DNA of 64,000 nt from Pseudomonas sp. HMWF021. GTDB lineage: Bacteria; Pseudomonadota; Gammaproteobacteria; Pseudomonadales; Pseudomonadaceae. Below, one piece after another: positions 1 to 7,959 of this stretch (positions within the stretch are counted from its first letter, which is position 1; every line of letters begins with the position of its first letter). Location: the NCBI RefSeq assembly GCF_003061005.1, contig NZ_QAIK01000164.1, positions 1,278 through 65,277 on the forward strand. The letters are read 5' to 3'. Both the position numbers and the translations under genes were made by a program. The notes under the pieces were generated by a model that saw nothing but the letters and a program-made list of their open reading frames with translations, did no database searches and was not told where the DNA came from.

Positions 1-386
1 CGGTGCAGGAGAAGCGCGCGGTGATGCTGATTGATCCGCCGTTCGAGCAGCTTGATGAGATGCAAAAGTGTGCGGCGTCGCTGAAAGAAGCGATTGGCCG
101 GATGCGTCAGACCGTGGCGGCGATCTGGTACCCGGTGAAGGATCAGCGTGCGTTGCGCCGGTTCTATCAGGATCTGGCCGGTACCGGCGCGCCGAAATTG
201 CTGCGCGTGGAACTGCTGGTGCATCCGCTGGATACGCCGAACAGCCTGAACGGCTCCGGGCTGGCGATTGCCAATCCGCCGTGGGGGCTGGAGGAAGAAT
301 TGCGTGAGCTGCTGCCGTGGTTGTCGAAGAAGCTTGGGCAGACTCAGGGTGGATGGCAGATGGATTGGTTGATTGCCGAGAGCTGA
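1..386 (+). CDS. rlmJ: 23S rRNA (adenine-N6) methyltransferase RlmJ, C-terminal part
   Basis: The reading frame is open from the first bases of the window, so the gene starts upstream. About 127 C-terminal residues of a protein usually near 280 residues are visible. RlmJ methylates A2030 of 23S rRNA using S-adenosylmethionine. The sequence shows the catalytic N6-adenine methyltransferase motif as DPPFEQ, near the start of the visible part, followed by the conserved C-terminal fold with a GSGLAIANPPWGLEEEL segment that closes the family. The stop TGA is at 384-386 and is followed directly by a REP doublet. The identity is well supported by the motif and the C-terminal sequence. Nothing can be said about its promoter. 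Confidence 0.85.
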   Translation, partial: VQEKRAVMLIDPPFEQLDEMQKCAASLKEAIGRMRQTVAAIWYPVKDQRALRRFYQDLAGTGAPKLLRVELLVHPLDTPNSLNGSGLAIANPPWGLEEELRELLPWLSKKLGQTQGGWQMDWLIAES

Positions 387-400
387 TCAACGGCAAGGTC

Positions 401-491
401 AAAAGATCGCAGCCTGCGGCAGCTCCTACAGGTCCGCGCATGTGTGGGCGACACTGAACTTTGTAGGAGCTGCCGCAGGCTGCGATCTTTT
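401..491. repeat. REP doublet (REPIN), GTAGGAGCTGC family
   Basis: Two inverted copies of a roughly 30-base repeat (arms 401-430 and 462-491) with a 31-base spacer. Each arm itself contains the palindrome GCAGCCTGCGGCAGC. It lies between the convergent 3' ends of rlmJ and msrA. The transcript would fold into a long hairpin that could protect or end either mRNA. Confidence 0.9.
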
Positions 492-506
492 GCTTTCAGA
501 TTTTAA

Positions 507-1172
507 TCAATTACCCGCCAGGCTCGCTGGCATGCATACGCCAGTGCCGCCAATCCCGCAATAACCTTCAGGGTTCTTCGCCAGGTATTGCTGGTGATAC
601 GCCTCGGCGAAGTACACGGTCGGCGCCTGCTCGATCTCGGTGCTGATGTCGCCCAGGCCCGCCTTCGACAGCTCGGCCTGATACACCGCTTTGCTCTTCA
701 GCGCCGCGTCCAGTTGCTCTGGCGAAGTGGCGTAGATCACCGAACGGTACTGGGTGCCGATGTCGTTGCCCTGACGCATGCCCTGCGTCGGGTTGTGCAG
801 TTCCCAGAACATCGCCAGCAGCTCTTCGTAGCTGACCTTGGCCTTGTCATACACCACCAGCACCACTTCGGCGTGGCCGGTCAGGCCCGAGCAGACTTCT
901 TCGTAAGTCGGGTTCGGCGTATAGCCGCCGGCATAACCTACGACCGTGCTGACCACGCCTTCGCGCTGCCAGAAGCGGCGTTCAGCGCCCCAGAAGCAAC
1001 CCAGACCGAAAATCGCAAAGTCGACGTCCTGAAAGAACGGGCCGAGCAGTGGGGTTTCTTCGAAGACGAAGTGCTTTTCAGGCAGGGTCATCGCGGTTTC
1101 GCGGCCGGGCAGAGCTTGATCTTTGGTCGGTAGCACGTTTTTGTTCACCAGAATTTCCGAGCGCAGAACCAT
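507..1172 (-). CDS. msrA: peptide methionine sulfoxide reductase MsrA
   Basis: MsrA reduces the S epimer of methionine sulfoxide in proteins and free methionine, repairing oxidative damage in the cytoplasm. The 221-residue product carries the GCFWG active-site motif with the nucleophilic cysteine at residue 59. It also has the conserved [19 protein letters not shown] substrate-binding stretch and two C-terminal cysteines (about 205 and 213) that act as resolving thiols. Length and N-terminal extension match the enterobacterial and pseudomonad long form (about 210-220 residues). It neighbours dipA as in P. aeruginosa (PA5018-PA5017), but REP doublets lie on both sides, so it is probably its own transcription unit. 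Identification is firm. Confidence 0.95.
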   Translation of the reverse strand: MVLRSEILVNKNVLPTKDQALPGRETAMTLPEKHFVFEETPLLGPFFQDVDFAIFGLGCFWGAERRFWQREGVVSTVVGYAGGYTPNPTYEEVCSGLTGHAEVVLVVYDKAKVSYEELLAMFWELHNPTQGMRQGNDIGTQYRSVIYATSPEQLDAALKSKAVYQAELSKAGLGDISTEIEQAPTVYFAEAYHQQYLAKNPEGYCGIGGTGVCMPASLAGN

Positions 1173-1252
1173 GATCGTTCCTCTCAGTCAGGATGGGATG
1201 TAAAAAGTCAGACCGCCAGTGTGCCCAATGATGCCGGATTTCGCACCATTCA

Positions 1253-1340
1253 ATGTAGGAGCTGCCGCAGGCTGCGATCTTTTGATCTTGTCTTTAAAAA
1301 AACAGGATCAAAAGATCGCAGCCTGCGGCAGCTCCTACAT
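1253..1340. repeat. REP doublet (REPIN), GTAGGAGCTGC family
   Basis: Near-perfect inverted pair, arms about 1253-1283 and 1310-1340. The pairing continues inward through TTTTGATC/GATCAAAA, so the whole 88 bases can form one hairpin with a short A-rich loop. It lies in the 185-base gap between msrA and the end of dipA. Confidence 0.9.
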
Positions 1341-1357
1341 AAAAAGGGCGGCGAGGG

Positions 1358-4054
1358 CTAGAGGCAGAGCGGGCCGCGCGGGTAGCGCTTGAGCGCCTGG
1401 ATCAGCTCGGCGCCGGGGATCGGCCGGTCGAACAGGTAGCCCTGGCCGACGTCGCAACGGTGACGCCGCAGGAACGCCAGTTGCTCGGCGGTCTCGATGC
1501 CTTCGGCCACGACCTTCAGCTTCAGGTTGTGGGCCATGGCGATCACCGCGGAGGTGATTTCCATGTCGTCCTGGTTGTCGGGGATTTCGTGGATGAAGCT
1601 GCGATCGATCTTGATGATGTCGATCGGGAATTTCTTCAGGTAGCTGAGCGACGAATACCCGGTGCCGAAGTCGTCCATGGCCAGGGTCAGGCCCAGACGC
1701 TTGAGCTGGTCGAGCTGCAGGTGCGTGTCTTCGGTGGCTTCCAGCAGCAGGCCTTCGGTCAGTTCCAGCTCCAGCAGATTGGCCGGCAGCGCTTCTTCCT
1801 TGAGGATGTTGGCGATGGACGCGACCAGATCCGGGTCGGAAAACTGCTTGGGCGACAGGTTGATCGCCACTTGCAGATTGCCCATGCCCGCAGCGGTCAG
1901 TGCCTTGCTCATGCGGCAGGCCTGACGTGCGATCCACTTGCCGATCGGGATGATCAGGCCGGTTTCTTCGGCGACGCTGATGAACTGGTCCGGGCGGATC
2001 ATCCCGCGCTCCGGGTGGTTCCAGCGCAGCAGCGCTTCCATGCCCAGCAGGCGACCGCTGCGCAGGCACAGCTTGGGCTGATAGAACACGTCCAGCTCGT
2101 TCTGGGTCAGGGCGCGGCGCAGGTTGTTTTCGACGAACAGCTTGTAGCTGGCCTCGGCGTTCAGCGCTTCGGTGAACACTTGCACCTGATGCTTGCCGTT
2201 GGCCTTGGCCTTGTGCAGGGCCAGGCCGGCGTTGCGCATCAGGGTTTGCGGATCGCGACCGTGCAACGGCGCACAGGCAAGGCCCACGGAGCCGGTGACG
2301 CTGATCAACTGGTTGTCGACAAACATCGGCTTGTCGAGGGTCATCAGCAACTGGCTGGCAATCTGTTGCCCGGCTTCCAGATCGGTGTCATCGAGCAGCA
2401 CGGCGAATTCGTTACTGGCGAACCGCGCGAGGCTGCCGCTCGGGCTCAGGCTGTTGCGCAGACGCCGGGCCAGGCTGATCAGCAGTTTGTCGCCGGTCTG
2501 GTGACCGAGGCTGTCGTTGATCCGCTTGAAATTGTCGATGTCCACCAGCAGCAGGCTGATCGGTGTGTCGGTATCGCGGGCGAAGCGTTCGTCCAGATTG
2601 CGGATAAACGCCGGGCGGTTGCCGAGGTTGGTCAGGTTGTCGGTGTAGGCCAGACGCTCGATGCGCTGCTGCGCCAGTTTGGTCTGGGTGATGTCTTCGT
2701 AAATGCCGATGTAGTGCGTCAGCTCGCGGTTGTCGCCGTACACCTTGGAAATCGACAACTGGCCCCAGTACGGTTCGAGGTTTTTCCGACGGCTCTTGAA
2801 TTCGCCCTGCCAGCTGTTGCTCTTGGCCAGCGCCGAGGGCGCGTCGAACAACAGCTCGCTGAGGTTCTCCAGGGCCGGCAGCTCGGACAGGCGCTGGCCG
2901 TGGACTTCCTCGGTGGAATATTGGGTGATCGCGGTGAAGCTCGGGTTGACGTACTCCACCACGCCGTCGCAATTGACCAGCAGAAAGGCGTTGGCACTTT
3001 GCTCGACCGCGCGCTGGAACAGGTGCAGGGCGCTGGTGGCGGTGCGGCGGTTGTGGTTGTTGATGACCTGGGCGAACTGGTCGGCCAGCTCACCGGCAAA
3101 GGCGATTTCATCGGACTGCCAGGCGCGGGTGACGCCGGTCTGCTCCAGACAGAGCACACCGACCACCTGGCCGTCGACGCGGATGCTGGCGTCTAGCATG
3201 GCGTTGACGTCGCGCGGGCGCAGGGCTTCGGCCATCTCGCGGGTGCGCGGGTCGCGCATCGCGTTGTGTGCGTCGATGGCGCGGCTGCCGTGCAGGGCTT
3301 CCATGTAATCGGGGAAGCCGCTGATGTCGATCACCTCCGGCAGGAGGTATTCCTGGGTCGCGCGGTGGTACGCGGAAATCGGCACCAGCAGGTTGCCTTC
3401 GAGGTTCCACAAACTGGCGCAGTCGATCTCATAGATATCGCAGGCGCAGCGGGTGATCAGTTCGGCGGCTTCCTGCAGCGAGTTGTGGCTGCTGTAGCGC
3501 TGGCGGGCCAGCAGCAGAATCAGATCCTGCTGGGCGCGCACCCGCTCCAGATGCTGCAGTTGTTCCTGCTGGGCGCGCTGGTTCAGTTCCAGGGCGATCT
3601 GCAGGCGCGAGTTCTGGGTTTCGAGGTCGACGGACGGCAGCGCGGGCGCTTCGTCGAACACGTTGTCCACCGCCAGCAGATAACCGCGCAACAGGTGACG
3701 ATTGTGCTGTTTGTAGGCTTCACCGAGTTCGAGGATGCTCAGCGCGCCGGCGGCGGTGTGCAGGGTGTAGCGCACCAGATAATGCGGGCTGGCGCCGAGT
3801 TGCTGCTGAATGGTGTCGTGCAGCTGATAGCGCGCTTCGGGCTCCATCAGGCTGGCGTAGGGCGAGCCGACCAGGGCACACAATTCGACGGCTGGCTGAC
3901 CGAACTGGCGCTCGCAGTTGGGATCGAGAAACAGCATCGCCCAACTGGCTTCATTCAAGCGCTCGAAACGCAGCATGCCGAGCCGCGAGGGCACAGGCAA
4001 CTGCGTCACTACCTCGGCCGCCAAACGGCTGGCGGCATCGGGTTGGCTCTTCAT
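1358..4054 (-). CDS. dipA: PAS-GAF-PAS-GGDEF-EAL protein, c-di-GMP phosphodiesterase DipA
   Basis: DipA hydrolyses cyclic di-GMP and in P. aeruginosa (PA5017) is needed for biofilm dispersion. The 898-residue product has a PAS-like region (about 20-130), a short coiled coil rich in Q and L (150-180), a GAF domain (about 175-335), a PAS with PAC (about 345-465), GGDEF (470-640) and EAL (645-890). The GGDEF signature reads ASNEF (546-550), so cyclase activity is not expected. The EAL domain looks complete, with EAL at 673-675, the DDFGTGYSS loop near 795 and the catalytic VAEGIET segment. There is no transmembrane segment, so it should be cytoplasmic. The same degenerate motif is reported for DipA, which with synteny to msrA and aceF supports the name. 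Confidence 0.9.
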   Translation of the reverse strand: MKSQPDAASRLAAEVVTQLPVPSRLGMLRFERLNEASWAMLFLDPNCERQFGQPAVELCALVGSPYASLMEPEARYQLHDTIQQQLGASPHYLVRYTLHTAAGALSILELGEAYKQHNRHLLRGYLLAVDNVFDEAPALPSVDLETQNSRLQIALELNQRAQQEQLQHLERVRAQQDLILLLARQRYSSHNSLQEAAELITRCACDIYEIDCASLWNLEGNLLVPISAYHRATQEYLLPEVIDISGFPDYMEALHGSRAIDAHNAMRDPRTREMAEALRPRDVNAMLDASIRVDGQVVGVLCLEQTGVTRAWQSDEIAFAGELADQFAQVINNHNRRTATSALHLFQRAVEQSANAFLLVNCDGVVEYVNPSFTAITQYSTEEVHGQRLSELPALENLSELLFDAPSALAKSNSWQGEFKSRRKNLEPYWGQLSISKVYGDNRELTHYIGIYEDITQTKLAQQRIERLAYTDNLTNLGNRPAFIRNLDERFARDTDTPISLLLVDIDNFKRINDSLGHQTGDKLLISLARRLRNSLSPSGSLARFASNEFAVLLDDTDLEAGQQIASQLLMTLDKPMFVDNQLISVTGSVGLACAPLHGRDPQTLMRNAGLALHKAKANGKHQVQVFTEALNAEASYKLFVENNLRRALTQNELDVFYQPKLCLRSGRLLGMEALLRWNHPERGMIRPDQFISVAEETGLIIPIGKWIARQACRMSKALTAAGMGNLQVAINLSPKQFSDPDLVASIANILKEEALPANLLELELTEGLLLEATEDTHLQLDQLKRLGLTLAMDDFGTGYSSLSYLKKFPIDIIKIDRSFIHEIPDNQDDMEITSAVIAMAHNLKLKVVAEGIETAEQLAFLRRHRCDVGQGYLFDRPIPGAELIQALKRYPRGPLCL

Positions 4055-4226
4055 GAAGGAACTCGCTTGGAAATATGCTGAACGCGCCGGGCTCTCGCCC
4101 TCTTTACTGTTGCCTGCGGCAAGGTTGCATCATTGCGGCACTGACTGACAAGAGAGATGAAGGCCAAGTGCTATAAGAATGTGTCGGCCGCGTGAGGCAT
4201 TTCTCCAGTGTCTGGTTGAAAAGAGC

Positions 4227-4301
4227 AAAAGATCGCAGCCTTCGGCAGCTCCTGCAGGGAATACGATGTCCTGTAGGAGCTGCCGCAGGCTGCGATCTTT
4301 T
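4227..4301. repeat. REP doublet (REPIN), GTAGGAGCTGC family
   Basis: Inverted arms 4227-4256 and 4272-4301. The left arm carries the CCTTCGGC core and a CTGCA end, the right arm the CCGCAGGC core, so the arms differ at a few bases. It sits immediately downstream of the PhoD-like gene (minus strand) and upstream of dipA. Confidence 0.85.
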
Positions 4302-4307
4302 CAGAAT

Positions 4308-5717
4308 TTAACGCAATTCAATGCTGATCGACTGCAGCTTCTTGCCATCACGATCATGGTAATTGATCAAAATCTGATCAGTCTCGACCACCACATGGGC
4401 GAAGTTGTCCTCACTGACCACCGTGCTGGTCAACTCATGTTGATAATCGCCTGCTACCGTGCGCACCAGCGGCTGATCGAGGACGAACATCGACGCCTTG
4501 GCGTAGGGCAGCAGCTTGCTGTTGTAAAACGGTGAGGCCACGATGGTGTGGATTTCGAAGTCCGGATCTTCGCTGTGGGTCAGGCGCGAGGTCAGCGAGC
4601 CATGCACATCGCCCGAGACAAACACGACGTTGCTGATCTTGCGCGTGCGGATGGTTTCCAGCAGGCGCAAGCGCTGCGCGGGAAATGCCTGCCAGGCGTC
4701 AGTGCCGTTAAGCTTGCGATCGGGGTAGAACATGACGCTGGTCACCACGAACTTGACCCTCGCCTCGCTGTTACACAGCCATTCGATCAATGCTTGTTCC
4801 TGCTCGATATCCAGAATACGAGGATCATCCAGCGACAAACTGCGTTGTGTACGGCTGTCCGTCACAAACCATTCAATATCGCCGTCGCTGAATTGATACC
4901 AATAGTGCGCAAGTTTCGTATGTTCGACCTCATTGTTGATGTTCAACTTTTGTGCCGGACTATGGCTGGCTTGATACAGCTCATAAGCGGCCATCGCATT
5001 GCGAAATAATTCGTGATCGGAGTTGCTGGCATTGGCAGGCCAGTTATCTTCAATTTCATGGTCATCAAGCATCATGTAAGTCGAAGTGCCGGACATCAGT
5101 CTTTGTATATTCGGTTGCGAGAAAGCCGTGCGGTACTTGTTGAGAATGTCCTTGTATTCGCGGTCGGGAGCAATCAGGTTGAGGTCGTCGACGTAAATCT
5201 GGTCGCCGGTCATCAGTGTTGCGCTGATGGCCGGCTCGGCGCCCTCGATCATCTGATTGATCGAGGCAAATATGCGGTCGCCCAGATGCGGCAGGACTGC
5301 CGCGCCTGCGGTCATGCGCAGGTAACGACAGGAGCCGAGAATATAGGCGCGGGCCTTGGCCGGATCTGCGCTGCGAGTACGGAAGCGGTAAGTCTCGCGC
5401 GGCCATTGCAGGGGCAACTCGGCAATGCTCTGGAGGTTGTGCACCGGGCTCATCGGGCTGAACCAGCCGGTCTGGTATTCGTATTCGCAATCGCTGTCCA
5501 GATCGTTCAGAGAAAATACATGACATAGATCCCGCGATTCATGCAATTGCGCAAGGCTGCCTTTTGACCAGGGTTTGCTGTCCAGCTTGCGATAACGTAG
5601 TCCGGCAAATACCGTATTGTTGTTGGATGAGCCGCCGCGAATAAATATGCGTGTGTGGTTAGTTGTGGCGTGGCCAATAACGGGGCCGACAATCGGTTTG
5701 AACATGTTCGAATCCAT
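4308..5717 (-). CDS. PhoD-like alkaline phosphatase family protein (metallophosphatase)
   Basis: The 469-residue product has the metal-site motifs of the PhoD family in order: GSCRYLR, MTGDQIYVDD, MLDDHEIEDNW and VSGDVHGS. Family members are phosphomonoesterases or phosphodiesterases with Fe/Ca or other divalent metals. It differs from classical PhoD in lacking any twin-arginine or Sec signal peptide, so it appears cytoplasmic. Two starts are possible: ATG at 5717, or the in-frame ATG at 5705, which has a GGA ribosome-binding element 7 bases upstream. The gene is visibly more AT-rich than dipA and aceF, and in the P. aeruginosa order I know no gene sits here, so it may be an acquired insertion. 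The substrate is unknown. Confidence 0.75.
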   Translation of the reverse strand: MDSNMFKPIVGPVIGHATTNHTRIFIRGGSSNNNTVFAGLRYRKLDSKPWSKGSLAQLHESRDLCHVFSLNDLDSDCEYEYQTGWFSPMSPVHNLQSIAELPLQWPRETYRFRTRSADPAKARAYILGSCRYLRMTAGAAVLPHLGDRIFASINQMIEGAEPAISATLMTGDQIYVDDLNLIAPDREYKDILNKYRTAFSQPNIQRLMSGTSTYMMLDDHEIEDNWPANASNSDHELFRNAMAAYELYQASHSPAQKLNINNEVEHTKLAHYWYQFSDGDIEWFVTDSRTQRSLSLDDPRILDIEQEQALIEWLCNSEARVKFVVTSVMFYPDRKLNGTDAWQAFPAQRLRLLETIRTRKISNVVFVSGDVHGSLTSRLTHSEDPDFEIHTIVASPFYNSKLLPYAKASMFVLDQPLVRTVAGDYQHELTSTVVSEDNFAHVVVETDQILINYHDRDGKKLQSISIELR

Positions 5718-5883
5718 TCGATTGATAGTTGCGCACTAGTGCGTGCTGAAAAAGAAGTTGTTTAACTTGCGTTGCCAAGGTTAGTTGGCGATCAGAGAAA
5801 AATATCGGCGCAAAGTGGACTGGGCATGTGGCTTAAGTAGACCGGGCTTGTAGGAATAAAAGCGCTGCAACGTTTCTGCGGGC

Positions 5884-5911
5884 AAAAAAAAGCCCCGTCA
5901 AACTGACGGGG
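5884..5911 (-). terminator. rho-independent terminator downstream of aceF
   Basis: Read on the minus strand, an 8-base stem CCCCGTCA/TGACGGGG (positions 5893-5900 and 5904-5911) with a 3-base loop is followed by C and eight T residues. It ends the aceEF transcript, 73 bases beyond the aceF stop. Confidence 0.85.
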
Positions 5912-5951
5912 TTGAGGTACGAGCGTGTGGCGCTCGAAAACGTGGAACGCG

Positions 5952-5979
5952 ATCGGCCCTCCGTTGCCGGAGGGCCGAT
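5952..5979. other. strong hairpin just after the aceF stop
   Basis: A perfect 12-base inverted repeat (ATCGGCCCTCCG / CGGAGGGCCGAT) with a 4-base TTGC loop starts 4 bases after the aceF stop codon. There is no T-run on either strand, so it is unlikely to terminate alone. It may shield the 3' end of the aceEF mRNA. Confidence 0.7.
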
Positions 5980-5983
5980 TGCT

Positions 5984-7948
5984 TTACAGCAGGATGGTGC
6001 GGATGTCGCCCAACAGGCTGCCCAGACGCTGGGTGAAGCGTGCGGCAGCAGCGCCGTTGATCACACGGTGATCGTAGGACAGCGACAGAGGCAGCATCAG
6101 TTTCGGCTGGAAGGCTTTGCCGTCCCAGACTGGCTGGATGGTTGCCTTGGAAACACCGAGGATCGCCACTTCCGGCGCGTTGACGATCGGCGTGAAGCCG
6201 GTGCCGCCAATGTGGCCGAGGCTGGAAATGGTGAAGCAGGCGCCTTGCATCTCGTCCGAAGACAGCTTCTTGGTGCGGGCCTTTTCAGCCAGCGAAGCCG
6301 CTTCTGCAGCCAGTTGCAGCAGGCTCTTCTGGTCGACGTTCTTGATCACCGGGACCAGCAGGCCATCCGGGGTGTCGACCGCGAAACCGATGTTGACGTA
6401 CTTCTTGCGAATGATCGCCTTGCCGCTTGGCGCCAGCGAACTGTTGAAGTCCGGCAGCTCCTTGAGCAGGTGTGCGCAGGTCTTGAGCAGCAGCGGCAGG
6501 ATGGTCAGCTTGACGCCGGCCTTCTCTGCGACGGCTTTCTGCGCAACACGGAAGGCTTCCAGCTCGGTGATGTCCGCCGAGTCGAATTGCGTCACGTGCG
6601 GCACGTTCAGCCAGCTGCGGTGCAGGTTGGCAGCGCCGACCTGCATCAGGCGGGTCATCGGCACTTCTTCGATTTCGCCGAAGCGGCTGAAGTCCACGAC
6701 CGGAATCGGCGGGATGCCCGCGCCACCGGTTGCGCCACCAGCAGCCGGCGCTTCCTTGGCCTTCTGCATCATCGCCTTGACGTAAACCTGCACGTCTTCC
6801 TTGAGGATGCGACCGTGCGGACCGCTGGCGCCAACAGCGCTCAGCTCGACGCCGAACTCACGGGCCAGTTGACGCACGGCAGGGCCGGCATGAACTTTCG
6901 CGCCAGGCTTGGCCGGTGCAGCAGCCGGGGCGGCAGCAGGTGCAGCGGCAGCCGGAGCAGCAGCGGCAGGTGCCGGAGCGCTTGGTGCAGCAGCAGCGGC
7001 TGGAGCCGGGGCCGCAGCAGGGGCCGCGCCTTTGACTTTCAGCTTGAGGATCAGGTCGCCGGTGCCCACTTCGTCGTCCAGCTTGATGGAAATGCTTTCC
7101 ACCACGCCAGCGGCAGGCGATGGAATTTCCATGCTGGCCTTGTCGGATTCGAGGGTGATCAGCGACTGGTCGGCTTCAACGCTGTCGCCAGCCTTGACCA
7201 GCACTTCGATGATCTTGGCCTTGCCGGCCGAACCGATGTCCGGAACATGGATGTCCTGAACGCTGTCAGCCACTGGAGCAGCCGGAGCGGCGGCGGTCGC
7301 CGGCGCAGCAGCAGCGGCTGGTGCAGCAGCCTGAGCCGGAGCGGCCGCAGCAGGGGCCGCAGCACCCGCCACTTCCAGATCCAGAATCAGGTCGCCGGTG
7401 CCGACTTCGTCGTTGAGCTTGACGCTGATGGCCTTGACCACGCCAGCGGCAGGCGACGGGATTTCCATGCTCGCCTTGTCGGACTCCAGGGTGATCAAAG
7501 ATTGATCAGCCTCGACGGTGTCGCCGACCTTGACCTGGATCTCGATGATCTGGGCCTTGCCCGAGGAACCAATGTCCGGCACGTGCACTTGCTGCACCGA
7601 AGCGGCAGCAGGGGCGGCGGCTGGCGCAGGTGCAGCGGCAGCAGGCGCAGCAGCCGGTTTGGCTTCAGCTTTTGCCGCCGGTGCAGCGGCAGGCGCAGGA
7701 GCCGCTTGCGCGGCGCCCTCGACTTCCAGCTCGAGCAGTTCGTCGCCTTCTTTCAGGCGGTCGCCCAGCTTCACTTTCAGGCTCTTGATGACGCCGGCTT
7801 TCGGGGCCGGCACTTCCATGCTGGCCTTGTCCGATTCCAGGGTCAGGATGCTCTGGTCGGCTTCGATACGGTCGCCGACCTTCACAAACAGTTCAATTAC
7901 TTCACCTTCACCGCTGCCGATGTCAGGTACGCGAATGAGTTCGCTCAC
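5984..7948 (-). CDS. aceF: pyruvate dehydrogenase E2, dihydrolipoamide acetyltransferase
   Basis: E2 takes the acetyl group from E1 on swinging lipoyl arms and passes it to CoA. It forms the core of the pyruvate dehydrogenase complex. The 654-residue protein has three lipoyl domains, each with an ESDKASM motif (lysines at 41, about 157 and about 270). They are separated by long Ala/Pro-rich linkers. A peripheral-subunit-binding domain follows (about 345-385), then the catalytic acetyltransferase domain ending in SYDHRVINGA, with the catalytic histidine near 625. The start is GTG at 7948, preceded by GAGGAG 7 bases upstream. The gene lies 11 bases after aceE on the same transcript and is followed by a terminator. 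The three-lipoyl layout is like E. coli AceF; P. aeruginosa AceF has two. Confidence 0.96.
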   Translation of the reverse strand: MSELIRVPDIGSGEGEVIELFVKVGDRIEADQSILTLESDKASMEVPAPKAGVIKSLKVKLGDRLKEGDELLELEVEGAAQAAPAPAAAPAAKAEAKPAAAPAAAAPAPAAAPAAASVQQVHVPDIGSSGKAQIIEIQVKVGDTVEADQSLITLESDKASMEIPSPAAGVVKAISVKLNDEVGTGDLILDLEVAGAAAPAAAAPAQAAAPAAAAAPATAAAPAAPVADSVQDIHVPDIGSAGKAKIIEVLVKAGDSVEADQSLITLESDKASMEIPSPAAGVVESISIKLDDEVGTGDLILKLKVKGAAPAAAPAPAAAAAPSAPAPAAAAPAAAAPAAAPAAAPAKPGAKVHAGPAVRQLAREFGVELSAVGASGPHGRILKEDVQVYVKAMMQKAKEAPAAGGATGGAGIPPIPVVDFSRFGEIEEVPMTRLMQVGAANLHRSWLNVPHVTQFDSADITELEAFRVAQKAVAEKAGVKLTILPLLLKTCAHLLKELPDFNSSLAPSGKAIIRKKYVNIGFAVDTPDGLLVPVIKNVDQKSLLQLAAEAASLAEKARTKKLSSDEMQGACFTISSLGHIGGTGFTPIVNAPEVAILGVSKATIQPVWDGKAFQPKLMLPLSLSYDHRVINGAAAARFTQRLGSLLGDIRTILL

Positions 7949-7959
7949 AAAATGTCTCC

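Noticed and set aside
588..1133. Plus-strand frame of 181 codons opposite msrA
   Set aside because: It lies entirely within a certain msrA gene on the other strand and shows no domain.
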